Assembly (NCBI GenBank): GCA_964370445.1
Contig: CAYJJK010000003.1
Span: 1-64,000 of the forward strand
DNA length: 64,000 nt
Direction of reading: 5' to 3'
Source of the DNA: JAAYCI01 sp964370445
GTDB lineage: Bacteria; Bacillota; Clostridia; Oscillospirales; Ruminococcaceae
This document shows positions 7,364-15,176 of this stretch, one piece after another. A program made the translations under genes and the position numbers. Each line of letters begins with the position of its first letter. Position 1 is the stretch's first letter. The notes under the pieces are model-generated. The model had not been told where the DNA came from. It was given only the letters and a program-made list of their open reading frames with translations, and made no database searches.

Positions 7364-8601
7364 ATGAGACTCACACTAAAAACCAAGCCCAAAGCCCTGT
7401 CCGCCAATTTTCTTTTAAAAGAAGATGAACCACAAAAATTCAAAACCAATCGCAAGGAGGCAACCACCCATGCCGCATAGAGAAATACTGCCCATCTTTC
7501 ATCACACCGCCAAAGAGGCAAGTGAAATCGGTGAAATGGAACAATGGCAAAGCAGTCATCGTGAAAATGTTGCTTGCAAAGAGTATATCGAAATGACAAT
7601 CCGAGAAAACTTTGACGGTACTGAGTGAGGAGGCGTATACACGTGCTCTTGAGTATTATCTGCACAAAAACACCGACCATGTGCACCCCACCTACGATGC
7701 CCCCACCTTGGAACTGCTGCAAAATGAACAAAGCTTTAACCAGTCTATTTATGGTTTGTCTCCGGAACTGTATGAGCATATCGACCTACCCTTGGGGGAC
7801 GAACTTGATATTGAAAAGTTTAATAGCGGAGACTATGTGCTGGTTACATCGTTTTTCACCAGCGGCGAAGACCCATATTATCTGCCGGGCGATACCGTAA
7901 CGCTTGATTTTGCAAGTGGGCAAAGCAAAGAATATGAGGTGCTGGCCATCGGTGCGCCGAGTAGGGCTTTGCGTTCTTATCGCTCATTTGGAGATATCGA
8001 TTTCACCTTGCCACAAGCGGAATATCTGTCCATGATGGGAAACGTAAATCCTATGCTTCTCGCCTTTGATGTGGCGGACGAAAACCTTATTCAAGCAGAA
8101 CAATTTCTTGAAAACTACACCGAAACCATCAACACCGATTTAAGCTATACATCCAAAGCCATTTTAGTGGAAGAATTTGAAGGGGCTCAAAGCACGTATT
8201 TTTTAACCGGCGGCGTACTCAGTGCTATTTTGGCACTCGTGGGAATTTTAAATTTCGTCAATATGCTCATTATGTCCATTAGCACCAGAAGCAGAGAATT
8301 TGCCGTTTTAGAAAGCATCGGCATGACAAAACGCCAGCTTTTGAGCATGCTTACATACGAGGGGTTATGCTATGCGGTCTTGATGAGCGTGCTCACATTG
8401 AGCGTGGGAAAACTGCTCTCTTATGTTTTAACAAGTGCGCTGGCAAATCAAATATGGTTTTTCAGCTACAATTTTTCACTTGTGCCCTTTGCTGTGGCAT
8501 TGCCTGCCGTTTTTGTTGTGTCTGTTCTGCTTCCATTGCTTGTGTATTCATTCAGTGGCCAAAAATCCATTGTAGCGAGGCTGGCCGCCTATGCAAATTA
8601 A
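7364..8601 (+). pseudogene. 5'-truncated FtsX-type ABC transporter permease
   Basis: The readable part (from about 7612, TTG, to 8601) matches the C-terminal half of a MacB/FtsX-type permease. It has an extracellular domain followed by three membrane segments (around YFLTGGVLSAILALVG, LCYAVLMSVLTLSVG and FAVALPAVFVVSVLLP), the family motif TRSREFAVLESIGMTKRQL and the typical end KSIVARL. The expected N-terminal membrane segment and first half of the extracellular domain are missing. Upstream, a strong ribosome site (GGAGG) precedes ATG 7364, but this frame stops at 7480. A second short frame (7471-7629) also leads nowhere. I read these as decayed 5' remains. No partner ATPase gene lies nearby, which supports loss of function. 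Confidence 0.7.
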
Positions 8602-8862
8602 ACGGCTTTTCAAGATATCGTAGCTTTAGAATCTTGCAGTAACAATGGCAAAAGCTCAAAACCATTTACAGGCTCTGGGAAGCCCTTGGGTGTAAGATGC
8701 AAACAAGATAATGCAGCTCGGCTGGAAAAAAGTTTCCCCTATTCTAAAGGAGCACGAAAACTCCACAAAAATGCCGGATTTGTAAAATGAACATCGGGAT
8801 TCAGCCCTTTAAAAAATAAAGATTCTTTCTCCACCGGCAGCTTTGTTGACTGAACCAGATAT

Positions 8863-8908
8863 AATGAGCACTCATAAGGGGCATAGCCTTTTGTGGGTGC
8901 TCATTTTT
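8863..8908 (+). terminator. Rho-independent terminator
   Basis: AATGAGCAC (8863-8871) pairs with GTGCTCATT (8897-8905). An inner stem with wobble pairs (about 8872-8881 with 8887-8896) extends it, and a T-run follows. Confidence 0.75.
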
Positions 8909-9063
8909 ATGTCTATTTACTTTTTCTACCAAAACAGCTTATGCATCACTCCTTGTTGTAGTTACACCCAAAAGGCGGGATTTGGTGTAAAGGCTGATGG
9001 ATAGAGTGCGGTAATGCGGCAGAATTGCCAAAAGGAAGCTTTGAAATTTGTTGTATTGGGTCA

Positions 9064-9092
9064 TGTTAAAAAGTATTTTGCCATGCTATAAT
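9064..9092 (+). promoter_or_regulatory. Candidate promoter for the lipoprotein pair
   Basis: A perfect -10 box TATAAT at 9087-9092. The -35 (TGTTAA at 9064-9069, 17-bp spacer) is poor, so the promoter is either weak or helped by an activator. The leader is about 100 bases. Confidence 0.45.
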
Positions 9093-9205
9093 TGGAATAT
9101 ATTTTGTTGTCGTCTTACCTTGTTGACCATTGCAAAAAATGGGTCAGGTGCATAATTTATCGCCTTTGAGGCGGACATTCTGATTGTATTCTAGGAGGAA
9201 ATGTG

Positions 9206-9655
9206 ATGAAGAAGTTGTTTGTTGTCTGTTTTTCGCTGTGCGTATCCTTTGCGTTGGTGGCCTGCGCGGGCGAAGATGTATCCACTGGTTCTTCAAATTC
9301 GGCGGATTTAGACTCTCAAGTGTCATCTCAAACCGAGGCCTCTGCAAGCACCGGTGATTCAAGCGGGCAAGGTGATTTGGATGTTTATAGCCGAACAGAG
9401 GGCACTTGGTTTTTAAACGGAGACACAGGGGCCGGCTATGTTTTTATGGACGGTGCCGGTGCTTATGAGTTATATGATTCCGAAGGCGCGAGCCTGAGTA
9501 GCGGCAATTTGCATTATACGGATGAAAACGATAAATTTATGATGCAGGCGGAAGACTTAGATGACGTGCAGTATGATACATTTTATTTTGAGGATGAAAC
9601 AACAATCGTTTTTGAAGGATCCGGATCTTTGTATACAAGGCAATCTGCCGCATAA
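9206..9655 (+). CDS. Small secreted lipoprotein, unknown function
   Basis: A 149-residue protein with a lipoprotein signal peptide (KKLFVVCFSLCVSFALVAC, lipobox LVAC) and a Ser/Thr-rich linker. A domain of about 90 residues follows, beginning near TEGTWFLNGDTGAGYVFMDG. The domain looks like a small beta-barrel of the kind found in short Firmicutes lipoproteins, with Gly-Asn-Leu and Asp-rich turns. I do not recognise a named family. AGGAGG at 9193-9198 is best spaced for ATG 9206, though a GTG at 9203 is possible. A second lipoprotein gene follows 63 bp later. Confidence 0.8.
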   Translation: MKKLFVVCFSLCVSFALVACAGEDVSTGSSNSADLDSQVSSQTEASASTGDSSGQGDLDVYSRTEGTWFLNGDTGAGYVFMDGAGAYELYDSEGASLSSGNLHYTDENDKFMMQAEDLDDVQYDTFYFEDETTIVFEGSGSLYTRQSAA

Positions 9656-9718
9656 AGCGCTTGTACTTTTTTATGTGCTCTTTGGGTATTTAGTACAGAA
9701 AAACAAAGGGGTACGAAG

Positions 9719-10546
9719 ATGAGCATAAAAATCAAACCTTTCGTAAGCATTCTGCTTGTGGTGCTTTTCTGTTTGGCCGGCTGTGCAAACACTGCTTACA
9801 CCGTTACGGATGATGACTTTATCGGCTGGTGGTCTTTTGATTTGCGAGAAATTGGCAGAGATGAAGATCCCTTGTTTTTCTATGTGGAAATCAACGCAAA
9901 CGGCGATGTACGCTACTTTGGTGAAGACGGTCGCGAGCAGGGAAGCGGCATTTTGGGCTACAACGATGAAAAAGAGCTGCATTTTATCACCATATACGGC
10001 ACGGAACACAATGTGTATGTGGGCGAAGAAGAAGGCGTTCGCTACATTTCGGTGGATTCTGCCGACCACTTTACCTATTCGCAGGGAATGCCCGAAGTGG
10101 TTGCCACTGCCACACAATCGCCGAGCCCACAAAGCGCCTTGCAAGCGGAAAGCAAGTTGACCGCTTCTTACGCTCATTCGGAACATTCCCCGGTTGGTAT
10201 GTGGATTTTGGAAAATGAGTCGGAGCTGCCTTTTGAAAAAATTGAAATCCTTTCCGAAAACGACGCAAATGATGACAACATCCTCTGTTTGGATTCAGAG
10301 AGTACCGTGCTCGATGTTGGCACTTTTGACTATGACACCGTACAAGGCTTTCAAGCGGGTGCGCCTGTGGTGATTATCTCTTTTCCCAATACCGGTATTT
10401 ACGCAAGCTATTTCAGCGAAGACGGGAATATGATGTTTTTGGCGGTTGCTGCAGACTGGGGAATAAACAAAGAAGAGGCAGAAATTTTTAGTTTTAGAAG
10501 GCAGGAAACGCTAGAGGGTGCTTTGGATGAAGATGTCTCACCCTAA
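9719..10546 (+). CDS. Secreted lipoprotein with two beta-rich domains, unknown function
   Basis: A 275-residue lipoprotein (signal peptide to about residue 22, lipobox LAGC). It has two beta-strand-rich modules, about residues 30-125 (from DFIGWWSFDLREIG) and 165-265 (from PVGMWILENESELP). Both open with a Gly-x-Trp turn, like the single domain of the lipoprotein just upstream, so the two genes may be related by duplication. No catalytic motif is visible. The position just before a two-component system allows, but does not show, a sensing role at the cell surface. Confidence 0.8.
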   Translation: MSIKIKPFVSILLVVLFCLAGCANTAYTVTDDDFIGWWSFDLREIGRDEDPLFFYVEINANGDVRYFGEDGREQGSGILGYNDEKELHFITIYGTEHNVYVGEEEGVRYISVDSADHFTYSQGMPEVVATATQSPSPQSALQAESKLTASYAHSEHSPVGMWILENESELPFEKIEILSENDANDDNILCLDSESTVLDVGTFDYDTVQGFQAGAPVVIISFPNTGIYASYFSEDGNMMFLAVAADWGINKEEAEIFSFRRQETLEGALDEDVSP

Positions 10547-11092
10547 ATGGATTTTGAATAAGGCTTTATGCGGATATACAATGATTTTAAAACGGTTTAT
10601 TGTGTTGTGATACAATTTTAATTTAAGCAAAAATAGATGAATAGACAAATCGCTACAAGGATACAGAAATCATCATGAAAAATCGTTTCATACCAATGCA
10701 CGTTGGCGTCTTGCAATTGTAAAATCTCGTAAAAAAGTTGAATTTGCTTTTGAAAGCCACCTTTTTCACTTTGCTTGCGCTCTTTTAAAAAACCGGCTAT
10801 AAAGAAAAAAATCATAAGTTTACAAGCGATTGTTTTTAGTGTGTGTCTATATCGGGTACTCGATCATCTGAGTGTAGATTTTTTTCATACTTTGCCCTAC
10901 AAAACGTGCATTCCATAAAGGAGTGCATTGTTTTTTGCTTTGCCTGATAAAAAACACTCGAAATACCCTTGTTTTAGCGTGTGGTGAGGTCAGTTAACGC
11001 CAAACGGATACAGAGTTTCTAAAATTTAAAGTATAATTAAGTTTCATATGCTACTGTTTACAAAACTATGCAATACCTTTTGGAGGAAAACC
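10547..11092. other. Intergenic region upstream of two-component system
   Basis: About 550 bp, AT-rich. A perfect TATAAT lies at 11032-11037, about 55 bases before the response regulator start. AT-rich near-repeats (TTTCTAAA at 11016, TTTAAAG at 11025) lie just upstream of it, which could be regulator contacts. I see no convincing gene. Confidence 0.5.
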
Positions 11093-11770
11093 ATGCGACT
11101 TCTGTTGTGCGAAGACGAAAAAGAATTGTCTAATGCTCTTGTCAAAATACTAAAACACTACCATTATGCTGTGGACGCTGTGTATGATGGCGAAGAGGCG
11201 CTAGACTATTTGGATGCCGAAAATTACGATGCTGTTATTTTAGACATAATGATGCCAAAAGTAGACGGGCTTTCTGTGTTAAAAACCATACGAGAAAAAG
11301 GTAACTTTGTGCCCGTGCTTCTTCTCACAGCAAAAACGCAAGTGGATGATAAGGTGATGGGGCTGGATTTAGGTGCGAATGATTACCTCACAAAACCCTT
11401 TGACACAAAAGAGCTACTCGCCCGTATTCGCGCCATTACAAGAAGTGCCACAGACAGCGCTACCTCAGTGCTTAGCGCAGGCAATGTGAGCCTCAACCGC
11501 AAAACCTTTGAGCTGTATACCGAGAAAAACGTGCTGAAACTGGCTGGTAAGGAGTTTCAGATGATTGAAATGCTGATGATAAACAAAGGGCACCTTATTC
11601 CTACCGAGCGTTTTTTTGAAAAAATTTGGGGATATGACAGCGAGGCTGAAATGAATGTGGTGTGGGTGTATATTTCCTATCTACGCAAAAAATTGGCCCT
11701 GCTGGATGCCGATGTAAAAATTAAAGCCACACGCAACACTGGCTATTCTTTGGAGATACCCAAATGCTAA
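11093..11770 (+). CDS. OmpR/PhoB-family response regulator
   Basis: A 225-residue regulator. Its receiver domain (1-115) has acidic residues near 7-9, phospho-acceptor Asp51 (VILDIMMP), Thr79 and Lys101 (LTKPF). A winged-helix DNA-binding domain follows, ending in VWVYISYLRKKL and the beta-hairpin ATRNTGYSLE. GGAGG lies before ATG 11093. The frame is open upstream to 11048, but that start has no ribosome site. The gene overlaps the histidine kinase by 7 bp. Direct repeats of the type used by this family occur before the VTC gene at 13690-13712, a likely target. Confidence 0.95.
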   Translation: MRLLLCEDEKELSNALVKILKHYHYAVDAVYDGEEALDYLDAENYDAVILDIMMPKVDGLSVLKTIREKGNFVPVLLLTAKTQVDDKVMGLDLGANDYLTKPFDTKELLARIRAITRSATDSATSVLSAGNVSLNRKTFELYTEKNVLKLAGKEFQMIEMLMINKGHLIPTERFFEKIWGYDSEAEMNVVWVYISYLRKKLALLDADVKIKATRNTGYSLEIPKC

Positions 11771-12966
11771 AAACATTGCAACGAAAATTTGTTTTGCTCA
11801 CCACTTCCATCAGTGTATCGGTTTTGTTTTTGATTGCCATTATATTTAACATTGCAAATTATCTTTCTGTGGCAAGCCAGTGGGACGCAGTGCTGAATTT
11901 GCTCGTTGAAAACAATTTACACTTTGGCGAAAGATTTCTCCCGCATGATTCGTTTGATCGAGAACTTGCATTCATCACGCGTTTTTTTGTGGTGGGCACA
12001 GATTTAGAAAACAATATTCAATATATAGATACTAAGAACATCGGCTCTGTAACGCCGGAAGAGGCTGTTTTGTATGCACAAAGCTTACAAGAAAACAGCC
12101 AAAAAACCGGCATTGTAGACAATTATCGCTATGTGAAAATGGAAAATGAAAACGGAATTCTCTACCTATTTTTAGATATTGAAGGCGCCCTTAGAACCTT
12201 GCAAACCTCTTCATTATTTTCCTTCATCATTGCCTTTGTAGCCTCGGTGCTCATTTTTGTTTTGGCCTGTTTGCTTTCAAAAAAAGCGGTGGCTCCCATT
12301 GCGTATAGCTACGAACGGCAAAAAGGCTTTATTACCAATGTTAGCCATGATTTTAAAACACCGCTGGCCATTATAAAAGCAAACACCGACGTGCTGGAGC
12401 TGGATCATGGTGAGAGCGAGTGGACAGGCGGCATCAAAACACAAATTACAAAGCTGGATGGGCTTGTAGAAAATTTGGTTTCTCTTACGAAGATAGAGGA
12501 AGAGCCGAAATCGCTGGTTAAAACAGAATTTTCACTTTCGGATGCGCTGCGCGAAACCGCCTGCGAGTTTTCGTCTTCTTTGCAAAATGAAGAACTCTCA
12601 CTCACTTGTAGCATTGTCGAGAATATTTCATACAAAGGGAATGAACTCTACATTCGAAGGTTGTTTTCTCTTCTTTTAGAAAACGCCATAAAATATAGCA
12701 CGAGCGGCGAAGAAATAAATATTTCACTGTATTCAAAAGGGCATCGAAAAGTACTTTGTATAGAAAATACTTGCGAAAATGTGCAAGTGGGTGCTCACCC
12801 TGAATGGTTTGAGCGATTTTTCAGGGAAGACAAGGCACGAAATAGCGAGTCGAAGGGTTTTGGTATTGGCCTATCTGTTGCAAAATCTATTTGTGATTTG
12901 CACGGTGCCAAAATTTCGGCCGAAAGCAAAACTGAAAAAAATGTGGCCATCACGGTGCTGTTTTAA
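11764..12966 (+). CDS. Sensor histidine kinase
   Basis: A 400-residue membrane kinase. TM1 covers about residues 10-34, an extracellular domain about 35-148 and TM2 about 150-171. There is no obvious HAMP domain. The HisKA motif NVSHDFKTPLAI places the phospho-acceptor at His195. The ATPase domain has N box ENAIKYS and G box GFGIGLSVAKSICDLHG. It overlaps the response regulator gene, so the two are one unit. The extracellular sensor domain matches no family I know. Confidence 0.95.
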   Translation: MLKTLQRKFVLLTTSISVSVLFLIAIIFNIANYLSVASQWDAVLNLLVENNLHFGERFLPHDSFDRELAFITRFFVVGTDLENNIQYIDTKNIGSVTPEEAVLYAQSLQENSQKTGIVDNYRYVKMENENGILYLFLDIEGALRTLQTSSLFSFIIAFVASVLIFVLACLLSKKAVAPIAYSYERQKGFITNVSHDFKTPLAIIKANTDVLELDHGESEWTGGIKTQITKLDGLVENLVSLTKIEEEPKSLVKTEFSLSDALRETACEFSSSLQNEELSLTCSIVENISYKGNELYIRRLFSLLLENAIKYSTSGEEINISLYSKGHRKVLCIENTCENVQVGAHPEWFERFFREDKARNSESKGFGIGLSVAKSICDLHGAKISAESKTEKNVAITVLF

Positions 12967-13040
12967 AGTGTATCCTAAATACAAATAGCATCTTGCTACA
13001 CATAGAACGATAAAATTTACCACGGTGAGGTGGTTTTACA

Positions 13041-13631
13041 TTGGAAGAAACTAAAATGTTTTATGCCGAATACCACGAAACTTTAGAACAAACAAAAACT
13101 GATTTAGAGCAGTCTTTTCTTTTGCATTGTGGCGAAAAAATGGAGCACATGAAAGTGCGCCTTAAATCACAGCGCAGTGTGCTTCAAAAATTGGAACGCT
13201 TGCACTGCGAAACAGGGGTGGAAAGCGCCCTGCTTAATTTGAATGATCTTGTTGGCGTGCGCATTGTCTGCCGTTTTTTAAGCGATGTTTATGAGCTTGC
13301 ATCCTTGATAGAAACGAATGCATCCTCTTCTTACATTATAAGCAAAGATTATATCCGAACCCCAAAGCCAAACGGGTATAGAAGCTATCACATCCTCCTT
13401 AAAATTAGGGTGGGCGATGTGGGTGTTCCGGTGGAAATTCAGCTTAGAACTATTTCGCAAGACTCTTGGGCCAGCCTTGAACACAAGATGAAATATAAAA
13501 AAGACATAAAAAATGCCGAACTGATTAAATCTGAGCTCAAACGTCTTGCCGATGAAATGGCCTCCGGTGATATTTGTATGCAAACCATTCGGGATTTGAT
13601 TTATGAAACAGAAGAAGAGGCGATGGTTTAA
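13041..13631 (+). CDS. Small alarmone synthetase (RelA/SpoT synthetase domain only)
   Basis: A 196-residue single-domain (p)ppGpp synthetase. It transfers pyrophosphate from ATP to GDP or GTP. Diagnostic motifs are DLVGVRIVCRF, DYIRTPKPNGYRSYH (nucleotide-binding loop) and VEIQLRTISQDSWASLEHK. There is no hydrolase, TGS or ACT domain, as in RelP/RelQ-type enzymes. The start is either TTG 13041 (ribosome site in GGTGAGGTGG) or ATG 13056 (GGAAG 8 bases upstream). I keep the longer form. It sits 74 bp after the kinase and 122 bp before the VTC gene, and could share the two-component transcript. Confidence 0.92.
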   Translation: MEETKMFYAEYHETLEQTKTDLEQSFLLHCGEKMEHMKVRLKSQRSVLQKLERLHCETGVESALLNLNDLVGVRIVCRFLSDVYELASLIETNASSSYIISKDYIRTPKPNGYRSYHILLKIRVGDVGVPVEIQLRTISQDSWASLEHKMKYKKDIKNAELIKSELKRLADEMASGDICMQTIRDLIYETEEEAMV

Positions 13632-13689
13632 AGACTGTGCAAATTTTTAGAAATATTCCCATATACTTTTTGAGAAAATTGTTTTGAAT

Positions 13690-13721
13690 TTTAAGTAAGT
13701 TTAAGGTTTAACAAATATAAT
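13690..13721 (+). promoter_or_regulatory. Promoter with 10-bp direct repeats upstream of the VTC gene
   Basis: TTTAAG occurs at 13690-13695 and again at 13700-13705, exactly one helical turn apart. A related TTTAAC lies at 13707-13712. A perfect -10 box TATAAT follows at 13716-13721 and there is no consensus -35. Tandem repeats of 10-11 bp overlapping the -35 region are typical sites for OmpR/PhoB-type activators, and such a regulator is encoded 2 kb upstream. Confidence 0.6.
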
Positions 13722-13753
13722 AAGCTTAGAAAATACAAAAAGGAAGTGGCCAG

Positions 13754-14479
13754 ATGACGCAAACAAACTTTAAAAGGTACGAACTTAAATATATTTTAAC
13801 ACACGAGCAGTATGAAATGCTTTTGAGTCAACTGCCAAGTTGCATGATGCTGGATGCTTATGGCCGGCATAAAATTTCAAATATTTATTTTGACACCGAG
13901 GATTACAGAATCATACGCCATTCTTTAGAAAAACCAAAATATAAGGAAAAACTGAGGATTCGATGCTATGGTGAGCCCGGCGATGATGCAACCACCTTTA
14001 TAGAGCTAAAGAAAAAATTTAATGGCGTGGTTTACAAAAGAAGAGTTTATGCCGAGCAAAATAAAGTGCTTTCTTATCTTTGCGCCGGTGCCGATTCTGT
14101 GGAGAATTCACAGATACTAAGGGAAATTGAGTATTTCAAAAACCGCTATAGCGAAATAAAACCAAAAGCATATTTATCTTATGAACGAGAGGCATATTTC
14201 TCTACAGAAGATGAAAATTTTAGGCTTACATTCGACTTTCATATCATGGCAAGAGACAAAGAGGTATCTCTTTATAGTAGCGGGAAGGATAAAGAGGTTT
14301 TGCCGGGTGAAACTGTACTGCTTGAAGTGAAGACGGTTATGGGCCTACCCAATTGGTTTTTGAGATTTTTAAGCGAGAACCACCTTTACAAAACTTCGTT
14401 TTCCAAATATGGACAAGCGTATCAAAGCTATTTTTTGCCAAAATTTGTAAATAGTTTGGAGAAAGTTTCAAATGCTTAA
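13754..14479 (+). CDS. VTC-domain (polyphosphate polymerase-like) protein
   Basis: A 241-residue protein made of one VTC domain, the triphosphate-tunnel fold that polymerises polyphosphate in yeast Vtc4. Basic and acidic tunnel motifs are visible: KRYELKY near the N-terminus, SNIYFDTEDYRIIRHSL, KEKLRIRCYG, FIELKKKFNGVVYKRR, LLEVKTVMGLPNWF and the C-terminal SFSKYGQAY. There is no SPX domain or membrane segment, so the enzyme would be cytoplasmic. It overlaps the DUF4956 gene by 8 bp. Polymerase activity is a family inference. Stand-alone bacterial VTC proteins are poorly characterised, and the product could be another phosphate polymer. Confidence 0.9.
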   Translation: MTQTNFKRYELKYILTHEQYEMLLSQLPSCMMLDAYGRHKISNIYFDTEDYRIIRHSLEKPKYKEKLRIRCYGEPGDDATTFIELKKKFNGVVYKRRVYAEQNKVLSYLCAGADSVENSQILREIEYFKNRYSEIKPKAYLSYEREAYFSTEDENFRLTFDFHIMARDKEVSLYSSGKDKEVLPGETVLLEVKTVMGLPNWFLRFLSENHLYKTSFSKYGQAYQSYFLPKFVNSLEKVSNA

Positions 14480-15164
14480 TACTCTTTTTGGCAGTGTTTT
14501 TGATGCGACCGCCAGCCTTAATATGAGCATCACGGATTTTTTGATGAGCATGGTGGTGGCAATTGCCCTGGGCATGTTTATGGCCAAAATGTATGCACTT
14601 AAAACAAAAAGCACAAAAAGCTTTGTGGTAACCCTAGCTTTACTGCCCCTTGCAGTGGCAATGGTTATCATCATGGTAAATGGAAATATCGGGGCGGGTG
14701 TTGCCGTGGCTGGCGCCTTTAGTTTGGTACGTTTCCGCTCGGTTCCCGGCACTGCAAAAGAAATCATTGCCATTTTTACAGCCATGTGCACAGGGCTTAC
14801 CGTTGGCATGGGCTACATCGGTTTTGCAGTGTTGTTCTCTCTCATCGCGTGCTTGTTTGCGTTTTTTCTAAATGTGACCAATTTTGGAGATGACAAAAAC
14901 AACACAAATCGCACATTGCAAATCACAATCCCTGAAAACTTAAATTATACCGATGTTTTTGATGATGTTTTCAAGTTCTTTACCAAGGAGGCAAAACTCG
15001 TATCGGCAAAAACCACCAATATGGGAAGCTTATTTAAGCTTAGCTATGAAATAGAACTCAAAGACGCAAAACAAGAGAAACAATTTCTTGATGAACTTCG
15101 ATGTCGAAATGGAAATCTTGAAATCATCATAGGAAAGCAAGAATTGTTTGTGAATGGACTCTAG
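14472..15164 (+). CDS. DUF4956 membrane protein (copy 1)
   Basis: A 230-residue protein with about four membrane segments in its first 140 residues. A highly conserved core (NGNIGAGVAVAGAFSLVRFR, then PGTAKEIIAIFTAMCTGL) is followed by a soluble C-terminal domain of about 90 residues (from LQITIPENLNY). The family has no assigned function. The overlap with the VTC gene suggests coupled translation and perhaps a complex. A second copy at 23163-23855 has the same length and an almost identical core, without a VTC neighbour. A role as the membrane partner or export route for the VTC product is inference. Confidence 0.9.
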   Translation: MLNTLFGSVFDATASLNMSITDFLMSMVVAIALGMFMAKMYALKTKSTKSFVVTLALLPLAVAMVIIMVNGNIGAGVAVAGAFSLVRFRSVPGTAKEIIAIFTAMCTGLTVGMGYIGFAVLFSLIACLFAFFLNVTNFGDDKNNTNRTLQITIPENLNYTDVFDDVFKFFTKEAKLVSAKTTNMGSLFKLSYEIELKDAKQEKQFLDELRCRNGNLEIIIGKQELFVNGL

Positions 15165-15176
15165 GAGGTCACACTT

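Larger units (their letters stand above)
8602..9205. other. Intergenic region with terminator and promoter
   Basis: About 600 bp with no reading frame I can support. It contains the hairpin terminator at 8863-8908, a candidate promoter at 9064-9092 and a small hairpin (CGCC/GGCG) near 9160-9173 in the leader of the following lipoprotein gene. Confidence 0.6.

Noticed and set aside
10618..10815. 65-codon minus-strand frame ending in a hydrophobic segment
   Set aside because: There is no ribosome site or promoter, and composition matches the AT-rich intergenic DNA.
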